NCBI GenBank assembly: GCA_026770585.1
Contig: MU646620.1
Span: forward strand, 220,637 to 230,966
Length of the DNA stretch: 10,330 bases
Direction: 5' to 3'
From: Baffinella frigidus
Lineage: Eukaryota > Cryptophyceae > Cryptomonadales > Baffinellaceae
Below, piece after piece: positions 6,422-10,330 of this stretch. Made by a program: the position numbers and the translations under genes. Numbering within the stretch: the first letter of the stretch is position 1; the number at the start of each line of letters is the position of its first letter. The notes beneath the pieces were generated by a model. That model saw nothing but the letters and a program-made list of their open reading frames with translations. It ran no database searches and had not been told where the DNA came from.

Positions 6422-6663
6422 CTTGCAGACAGCTGCGATGGCGTGCGCGCCAGAGGACGTGCCGTCGCATATGGCCGGGTCAGCGCGTACCATTTGGTAC
6501 CACGAAACGAACCGTCGCGTCCTGACATTCTGGCGAATGACCTGCCATGGCAGGGCGGCGTTTGCGGCGAGGCTGTGGGTCTGCAGACAGCCGCTGGGCG
6601 TAATTTTTGAAGGAACGGCTCCAATTTCCTATGGGGGCGGTAGTGACCATGCTCGTCGGGATT
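6422..6663 (+). repeat. Decayed repeat units between minisatellite and AAFAAMNAV unit
   Basis: 6420-6462 repeats the module coding VGLQTAAMACAPEDV, followed by non-repeated sequence with GGTACCATTTGGTACC-like symmetry at about 6487-6501. 6550-6580 is another GCAGGGCGGCGTTTGCGGCG start. 6593-6663 is copy 2 of the 90-bp direct repeat. No intact gene. Confidence 0.5.
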
Positions 6664-6790
6664 GCAGGGCGGCGTTTGCGGCGATGAATGCCGTGGGCTT
6701 GCAGACGGCCGCGATGGCATGCGCGCCAGAGGACGTGCTCGAGGACGCGACCCAGGCACTCCCCAGTCTATTTGGGCGCACCAATGTGAT
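6664..6790 (+). pseudogene. Exon-like AAFAAMNAVGLQTAAM unit, best copy
   Basis: An acceptor-like GATTGCAG precedes an open frame from 6669 reading AAFAAMNAVGLQTAAMACAP, then EDVLEDATQALPSLFGRTN. Shorter versions occur at 5176 (MNAVGLETAAMA), 5709 (AAFVATNAVRLQT), 5891 (AAFAAMNAVSLQT) and 6420 (VGLQTAAMACAPEDV). Differences are concentrated in third positions (TTT/TTC, AAT/AAC, TTG/CTG/CTT, ACG/ACA, GCC/GCT), as for an exon that diverged while coding and was then amplified. No family is recognised. CTCGAGGACGCGACCCAGGCA recurs at 6740 and 6881. Confidence 0.4.
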
Positions 6791-6918
6791 TTCCGGGGGA
6801 GATTCTGGGTTAGTCCGAAGTGAGGAGCAATGTGTGCGGGAATCGTTTAGATGGACCGAATCCGTCTCGAGGATGACCTCGAGGACGCGACCCAGGCAGT
6901 CTTTATCCGGGGAAACCT

Positions 6919-6954
6919 GTTTTTCTTTCACTCGATGTTTTTCTTTCACTCGAT
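6919..6954 (+). repeat. 18-bp tandem duplication
   Basis: GTTTTTCTTTCACTCGAT is present twice in direct succession immediately left of the small foldback at 6961. Confidence 0.75.
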
Positions 6955-6960
6955 GGCATC

Positions 6961-7019
6961 GAAAATTACTACACGACTCGTTCTTATTAGTACTTTTAGA
7001 GAATTTGCGTAGTGATTTT
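6961..7019. mobile_element. Small TTACTACAC foldback
   Basis: 59 bp with inverted ends GAAAATTACTACACG and GCGTAGTGATTTT. It is similar in length, ends and parts of the centre to the nested piece at 3665-3724. AAAATTACTACAC also occurs unpaired inside the CCACTCGAG elements at about 4627 and 7823, so it may be a fragment of that family. No target duplication is clear. Confidence 0.5.
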
Positions 7020-7323
7020 GATTGCCACCACATGAAAGAAGAATAGGCTTCCCCGGATGAGTCGGTTTGGGCGCACCAATTTGGCGAGCCCGGGCGCTTC
7101 CCCGCGCCGAAGTTGACGGGGTTGTTCCGTGAAGCCAGCGTTTATCTGGAGAACCCCCCCGTGCCCCTACGGGTTGCCTACTGTAGGGTGCTAGGTCTTA
7201 GCGCTTAGGGGTTATTCAAAGTCCCTTTGAAGTCCGCTTTGTGGCACGGAGGCAGTCGTTGTCCGGGAACCAGAGTGGTTGTTTCGTGAATGACGCCAGC
7301 GTGTCAGCGTGAGAAGAGGAGGG
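7020..7323. other. Unassigned; degenerate repeats
   Basis: No gene. A GGTTGTTCCGTGAAGCCAGCG stretch (7121) has a diverged second copy at about 7276. CCTACGGGTTGCCTACTGTAGG at 7157-7178 weakly echoes the GCCTACGG stem of the 71-bp repeat. A lone TTAGGGG is at 7206. Confidence 0.35.
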
Positions 7324-7502
7324 ACACTCGCGTGGGTGTGTCCGACACTCGCGTGGGTGTATCCACTACTCGTGTGGGTGTGTCCGACACTCGCGTGGGT
7401 GTGTCCACTACTCGTGTGGGTGTGTCTAACACGTGAGTGGGGCTGCAGACGGCCGTGGCGACCTCGAGTCTGTTTGGGCTCACCAATTTCATCTCGGAAC
7501 AT
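7324..7502 (-). repeat. Inverted long repeat with 21-bp minisatellite, minus copy
   Basis: Reverse-complement partner of 6282-6421. It holds five full units of 21 bp at 7324, 7345, 7366, 7387 and 7408 plus a partial. There are two unit types, A (ACACTCGCG) and B (CTACTCGTG), in the order A A B A B. The plus copy holds mostly type B. Unique flanking sequence to 7502 matches 6282-6345 with scattered changes. Confidence 0.85.
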
Positions 7503-7629
7503 ACCAGAATCTGCCCTGATAAAAAGGCGTAAGGTAGCATCATTTGATGCCTAAAATAGCATATACATTCTTACGTTCCGCGTGGGGAGCCTAAGATAGC
7601 GGGACAGATTCTGTCTGGTTCCGAAATTA
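7487..7629 (+). mobile_element. TTTCATCTCGGAACA foldback element, copy 2
   Basis: 143 bp, same length and ends as 5031-5173. AA lies on both sides (7485-7486 and 7630-7631). TAAGATAGC is at 7592, with diverged repeats of the word at about 7531 and 7551. The left end overlaps the inverted long repeat: its plus copy at 6282 carries only the first 15 or so bases of the element, so the duplication boundary lies inside it. Confidence 0.75.
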
Positions 7630-7682
7630 AATGTGGTGAGATCGGGTCCTTTTTCGTCCTCAAGGACGCGGCTCGGGCACTC

Positions 7683-7921
7683 CCACTCGAGGCTGGAAGA
7701 GGGAGTATTTTAAATGTGGGGTTGTTAAATTTAGTACCAGTCACGGGCATGCTTTGTCACGTATCTCAAGTCATACTCGAGTTATGACTTGAGATACGTG
7801 ACCAAACGCCCCTATTTGTGTGAAAATTACTACACACTTCTTTTCCCCCCTTCGCTTGTAAAAGAATGACTGTTTTAAAATAGTCATATTTTAAAATAGT
7901 CACATTTCTAGCCTCGAGTGG
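7683..7921 (+). mobile_element. CCACTCGAG foldback element, copy 3
   Basis: Ends CCACTCGAGGCT and AGCCTCGAGTGG; TC on both sides (7681-7682 and 7922-7923). The body is collinear with 4501-4711. The core has perfect 20-bp arms at 7756-7775 and 7783-7802 (GTCACGTATCTCAAGTCATA and complement) around CTCGAGT. Only the GTCACGT boundary is shared with copy 2; the rest of the palindrome is different sequence. Near the right end TTTTAAAATAGTCA is tandemly doubled (7873-7901), which accounts for part of the extra length. Confidence 0.87.
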
Positions 7922-8171
7922 TCCCCCGCCCTGACGGACGCGCCGACTACTTAGCAGTCACCTGGGGCTTCACGGATACAGTCCATCTAAACGATTTTTA
8001 CTAAAATCTTATCCATTGCCCTGGATCCAAACCGGAATTTCACCTTGGATTCAAGGTGAAAAGGTCGTCGGTCGCTGCTAAGTGGAGAGAGGGTTTCACA
8101 TCTGTCGACCACTGAGAATAATGAGAACAAAGAAACACCGGCAAAAGTTGGCAATACTCTGTCGAAAAAAC
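7922..8171. other. Unassigned, with a 10-bp-arm hairpin
   Basis: No gene is supported. TTTCACCTTG and CAAGGTGAAA pair around GATT at 8038-8061. ACTTAGCAG (about 7949) and CTGCTAAGT (about 8075) are inverted around it and may be the remains of another foldback. A minus-strand frame runs 7987-8382 but has no recognisable content and crosses the repeat and element to its right. Confidence 0.35.
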
Positions 8172-8252
8172 CTACTGGCGCGTCCCCCCCTCGTGTCCAG
8201 CATTGGTCCAGCATTTGTACTGACGCGTCCCCCCTCGTGTCCGGCGTTTGTA
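8172..8252 (+). repeat. Direct repeat CGCGTCCCCCCTCGTGTCC
   Basis: Two diverged copies (8172-8203 and 8218-8252) containing TACTGRCGCGTCCCCCC and TCGTGTCCRGC. They sit directly left of the foldback at 8253. Confidence 0.65.
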
Positions 8253-8479
8253 TTGTAGAAATGGGCTCCGCGCGGAATTTTAAAACGTGAGATAAGGAGG
8301 TCAGGAGCGTGAAAAAAAACGATAAAAACACGTTTTGTGCTATGTTACGGGTGGTTAATTCTATTTTGGGTATCTTGCCCATGCCTAAGATAGCACAAAA
8401 GTCAATTTTCGACGATTTTTTATCAATTTTCCTGATTTCCTGACCTGACCTTGATTCCGCGCGGAGCCCATTTCTGCAA
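8253..8479. mobile_element. Foldback element with TTGYAGAAATGGG ends
   Basis: Inverted repeats of 26-28 bp with one mismatch (left 8251-8278, right 8453-8480; AGAAATGGGCTCCGCGCGGAAT). Inner arms pair again: TTTTGTGCTAT (8333-8343) with ATAGCACAAAA (8390-8400). GGTCAGG and AACGATAAAAA blocks have partners between. TA flanks both ends (8251-8252 and 8480-8481), so the exact end is ambiguous by two bases. It contains TAAGATAGC at 8386, shared with unrelated repeats in this window. No coding sense. Confidence 0.8.
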
Positions 8480-8490
8480 TACCGAACGCG

Positions 8491-8720
8491 GACGCGACAG
8501 CCCGGCGCGCGGTACAGATTTTATCTCACAGAGTGCATTTATTAATTGGTTTTAGAAAGTCACCCACAAAATCGTCAACTTATTGTTTACTATTGCTAAT
8601 AAAAATATTAAGTTGACGATTTTGTGGGGGAGTTGACTTTCTAACCATTTAACAAATAGATTGTGTGAGATAAGATTCTGGACGTGACGCAGGACGTAAT
8701 GGAGGCGCTGGTGTTTGACC
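8491..8720 (+). pseudogene. Exon-like DVTQDVMEALVFD unit, split by copy B
   Basis: First copy of a duplicated 73-base coding-like segment: 8491-8520 plus 8678-8720, interrupted by a foldback element and its duplicated GATT. Joined, it aligns without gaps to 8826-8898 with about seven differences and keeps one reading frame (ILDVTQDVMEALVFD). The frame beyond 8720 diverges. The parent protein is unknown. Confidence 0.45.
8521..8673. mobile_element. TTATCTCA foldback element, copy B
   Basis: Begins TTATCTCACA, ends TGTGAGATAA; GATT is duplicated at 8517-8520 and 8674-8677. Inner arm ends are GTCAACTTA / TAAGTTGAC as in copies A and C, but the outer arm sequence is different and still largely self-complementary (GAAAGTCACCCACAAAATC and partner). 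The paralogous segment 8826-8898 shows the same site with a single GATT and no insert. Confidence 0.93.
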
Positions 8721-8825
8721 GGGCGTCAAGGTATTGCACAAGTTCAAATTTCACACGTGTAAAAGGGTCGCAGAAGGTTTGGATTCTTCTCGAGTGTGTC
8801 TGCCACGCTCACCCCGCACGGGCCG

Positions 8826-8926
8826 GACGTGACAGCCCCGCGTTCGGTACTGATTCTGGACGCGACGCAGGACGTGATGGAGGCGCTGGTGTTTGACCTC
8901 GCGGAGCACTTCGTCATGGCCCCGCT
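8826..8926 (+). pseudogene. Exon-like DATQDVMEALVFDLAEHF unit, uninterrupted
   Basis: Reads DVTAPRSVLILDATQDVMEAL, then VFDLAEHFVMAPL, before running into the telomere-like array at about 8932. The frame is open back to about 8770 (FGFFSSVSATLTPHGP), where an acceptor-like GTCGCAG lies just upstream. The 73-base portion matching 8491-8720 acts as an empty-site control. I do not recognise the protein. No stop or donor is apparent before the array, so the gene, if it was one, ends in repeat. Confidence 0.4.
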
Positions 8927-8931
8927 GTACA

Positions 8932-9509
8932 CCCTACACCCTACACCCTACACCCTACACCCTTATCCCTACACCCGAAACTCTACACCCTAAACTCTAA
9001 ACTCTAAACCCTCAACCCTCAACCCTCAACCCTCAACCCGAGACCCTAAACCCGAAACTCTACACCCTACACCCTAAACCTTCAACCTTCAACCCGAAAC
9101 CCGAAACTCTACACCCTAAACCCTACACCCTACACCCTACACCCTACACCCTACACCCTACACCCTACACCCTACACCCTACACCCTACACCTTAAACCC
9201 TGAACCCTAAACCCGAAACTCTACAACCTGAACCCTAAACCCTGGACCCTAAACCCTAGACCCTAATCCCTAAAACCGAAACCCTAAACCCGAAACTCTA
9301 CACCCTGAACCCTAAACCTTAAACTTCAAACCCTACACCCTAAACCTTAAACCCTAAACCCTAAACCCTAACCCTGAAACCCGAAACCCTCCACCCTAAA
9401 CCCTGAACCCTCCACCCTCCACCCTCCACCCTCCACCCTGAAATTTAAACCCGACACCCGAAACCCGAAACCCTAATCCCCAAACCCGAAACCCTAATCC
9501 TGATACCAG
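8932..9509 (-). repeat. Degenerate telomere-like heptamer array
   Basis: About 80 heptamers of CCCTAAA type (G strand TTTAGGG on minus), with variants CCCTACA, CCCGAAA, CCCTGAA, CCCTCAA, CCCTCCA and CTCTACA. Some variants form pure blocks: CCCTACA x4 at 8932-8959, CCCTCAA x4 at 9009-9036, CCCTACA x10 at 9121-9190, CCCTCCA x4 at 9408-9435. The strand orientation is that of a left chromosome end, not a right one, so relative to the window edge it is interstitial or inverted. Confidence 0.9.
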
Positions 9510-9525
9510 GTTTCCGCGCGGGGGC

Positions 9526-9566
9526 GGGAGCCGCAAGGCTGCCATGCTCCAGTGGGCCCAGGTATT
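9526..9566 (+). repeat. RKAAMLQWAQ repeat module, copy 1
   Basis: GCCGCAAGGCTGCCATGCTC...GTGGGCCCAGGT. One frame reads SRKAAMLQWAQ. It recurs at 9760-9793 (RKAAILQWAQ; GCT/GCC silent, ATG/ATA) and at 9856-9892, where CAG|GTGCGC follows as a donor-like site. Copy 1 ends at the insertion point of foldback copy C. It could be an exon remnant; 11 codons are too few to name a domain. Confidence 0.5.
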
Positions 9567-9716
9567 TTATCTCAGAGAACGAGTTCTAAAACTCGTTTTC
9601 TTAAGTCAATCCCCCTAAAAATTCGTCAACTTATTCTTTACTCTCCGCATAAGTTGAAAAATTCATAGGGGAATTGACTTAAGAAAACGACTTTTAGAAC
9701 TCGTTTTCTGAGATAA
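9567..9716. mobile_element. TTATCTCA foldback element, copy C
   Basis: 150 bp, ends TTATCTCAG / CTGAGATAA, arms of about 68 bp near-identical to copy A, and loop sequence that is the reverse complement of A's with one change, so it is inserted in the opposite orientation. TATT is duplicated at 9563-9566 and 9717-9720. The paralogous site at 9788-9794 (CCCAGGTATTGTTGGCC) has one TATT and no insert. Confidence 0.94.
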
Positions 9717-9720
9717 TATT

Positions 9721-10090
9721 GATAGTCATAACCAAGCCCTGAACCCTAATCCCCAAACCCGCAAGGCCGCCATACTCCAGTGGGCCCAGGTATTGTTGGC
9801 CATCACCAAGTTTTAGGACTTTACAAAAACCAAGTTTTAGGACTTTACAAAAGTGGGAGCCGCAAGGCTGCCATGCTCCAGTGGGCCCAGGTGCGCAGAT
9901 TCAAACCCTGTTGACACGGATTTGTTTCCCAGGTACTGTTAGCCATAACCCAGTTTTAGGACGATTGTCAGCCATAACCAAGCCCAGGAATTGTTGGCCA
10001 TCACCAAGTTGTAGGGCTTGACAAAAAGAGTCCTTCTACACGAAAATTTGAACGTGGGTAATACTTGTACACCTCATACAACCCGGGTGC
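9721..10090 (+). repeat. Repeat cluster: GCAAGGC modules and ACCAAGTTTTAGGAC units
   Basis: After a few telomere-like heptamers (9738-9759) come module copies 2 and 3 (9760-9793, 9856-9892). Between and after them ACCAAGTTTTAGGACTTTAC is repeated at 9806 and 9829, with diverged forms at about 9949 and 10004, each near GTTRGCCATMACC. No gene is supported. Confidence 0.65.
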
Positions 10091-10270
10091 CCCCCCCCCC
10101 CGCGCAGACCCTGAACCCTGAACCCCTAAACCCCTACATCCTTAACTCTGGACGCTGAACCCTAAACCATAAACCCTAAACCCTAAACGCTGCACCCTGA
10201 ACGCTAAACGCTGAACGCTGAACCCCAAACCCTGCACCCTAAACCCAGAACCCCACATCTAAACATTAAA
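10090..10270 (-). repeat. Poly-C run and second telomere-like array
   Basis: A C run at about 10090-10101, then degenerate heptamers (CCCTGAA, CCCTAAA, CGCTGAA, CCCTGCA) to about 10270 in the same orientation as the larger array, but more decayed. Confidence 0.75.
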
Positions 10271-10308
10271 CCCAGAAGCGGTGCGGGCCGTGCGGGGCGA
10301 GCGTCACA

Positions 10309-10330
10309 GACCCCCCCCCCCCCCCCCCCC
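10309..10330. repeat. Terminal poly-C
   Basis: The window ends in an uninterrupted C run of at least 21 bases. This is probably an assembly edge or homopolymer artefact and should not be read as biology without raw reads. Confidence 0.7.

Noticed and set aside
6193-6759. 188-codon minus-strand frame
   Set aside because: It is the mirror of the same minisatellite and repeat units, Pro/Arg/Ser-rich, with no domain.
6276-7046. 256-codon open frame on plus, the longest in the window
   Set aside because: It is made of the 21-bp minisatellite (DTPTRVV), two repeat heads and the small foldback. The opposite strand is open over the same repeats, and no start context or conserved domain is seen.
6361-7428. 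CRISPR-like array
   Set aside because: The 21-bp units are contiguous with no spacers and the setting is eukaryotic, so this is a minisatellite.
7987-8382. 131-codon minus-strand frame
   Set aside because: It crosses a direct repeat and half of the 8253-8479 foldback, and its composition follows those repeats.
9856-9892. Calponin-homology domain from RKAAMLQWAQ
   Set aside because: Eleven residues with vague resemblance are not enough to assign a domain.

Overview
The window reads as nuclear DNA from a microbial eukaryote, most likely subtelomeric or repeat-rich DNA of a unicellular alga or protist. Three things support this. Heptameric telomere-like arrays (CCCTAAA and variants) fill much of 8932-9509 and return at 10105-10270. 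Candidate splice sites of the GTGCG...CGCAG type flank short open exons. There are no long ORFs, ribosome-binding sites or operons. The TTTAGGG-type heptamer is used by green plants and algae and by several stramenopile and alveolate lineages. GTGCG donors are common in GC-rich algal genomes. The species cannot be named from this sequence.

Layout. 1-560: a foldback element (33-170) and one candidate minus-strand exon (461-529) whose acceptor tract is itself telomere-like. 560-1770: mostly unassigned, then a phase-consistent three-exon plus-strand gene model (1301-1768, 74 codons, no recognised family). 1998-3376: a degenerate tandem family carrying an exon-like peptide module (LLLARLVEALSGRE), broken by two foldback elements at different places in different units. 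3378-4711: a dense run of foldback elements plus a GC-rich 26-bp tandem repeat. 5031-5559: another foldback and a hairpin with 71-bp arms that is also duplicated at 2322. 5565-6690: irregular repeats of about 140-220 bp carrying a second exon-like module (AAFAAMNAVGLQT). 6282-6421 and 7324-7502: inverted copies of a segment with a 21-bp minisatellite. 7487-8673: four foldback elements. 8491-8898: a duplicated exon-like module split by one of them. 8932-10270: telomere-like arrays, a repeated RKAAMLQWAQ module and another foldback. The window ends in poly-C, probably a contig or gap edge.

The dominant content is non-autonomous foldback (MITE-like) elements: about a dozen in 10 kb, falling into at least four families by end sequence. 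One family (TTATCTCA ends) makes 4-bp target duplications, and all three copies have a matching empty paralogous site inside the window. Others begin CCAC or TTTCATC and carry 2-bp direct repeats at their edges. In the CCACTCGAG family the ends and body are conserved, but the core, bounded by TCACGT...ACGTGA, is replaced by a different near-perfect palindrome in each of two copies. No transposase was seen, so any mobilising enzyme must be encoded elsewhere. The exon-like modules look like broken, amplified pieces of host genes that serve as landing sites. They do not form a working pathway.
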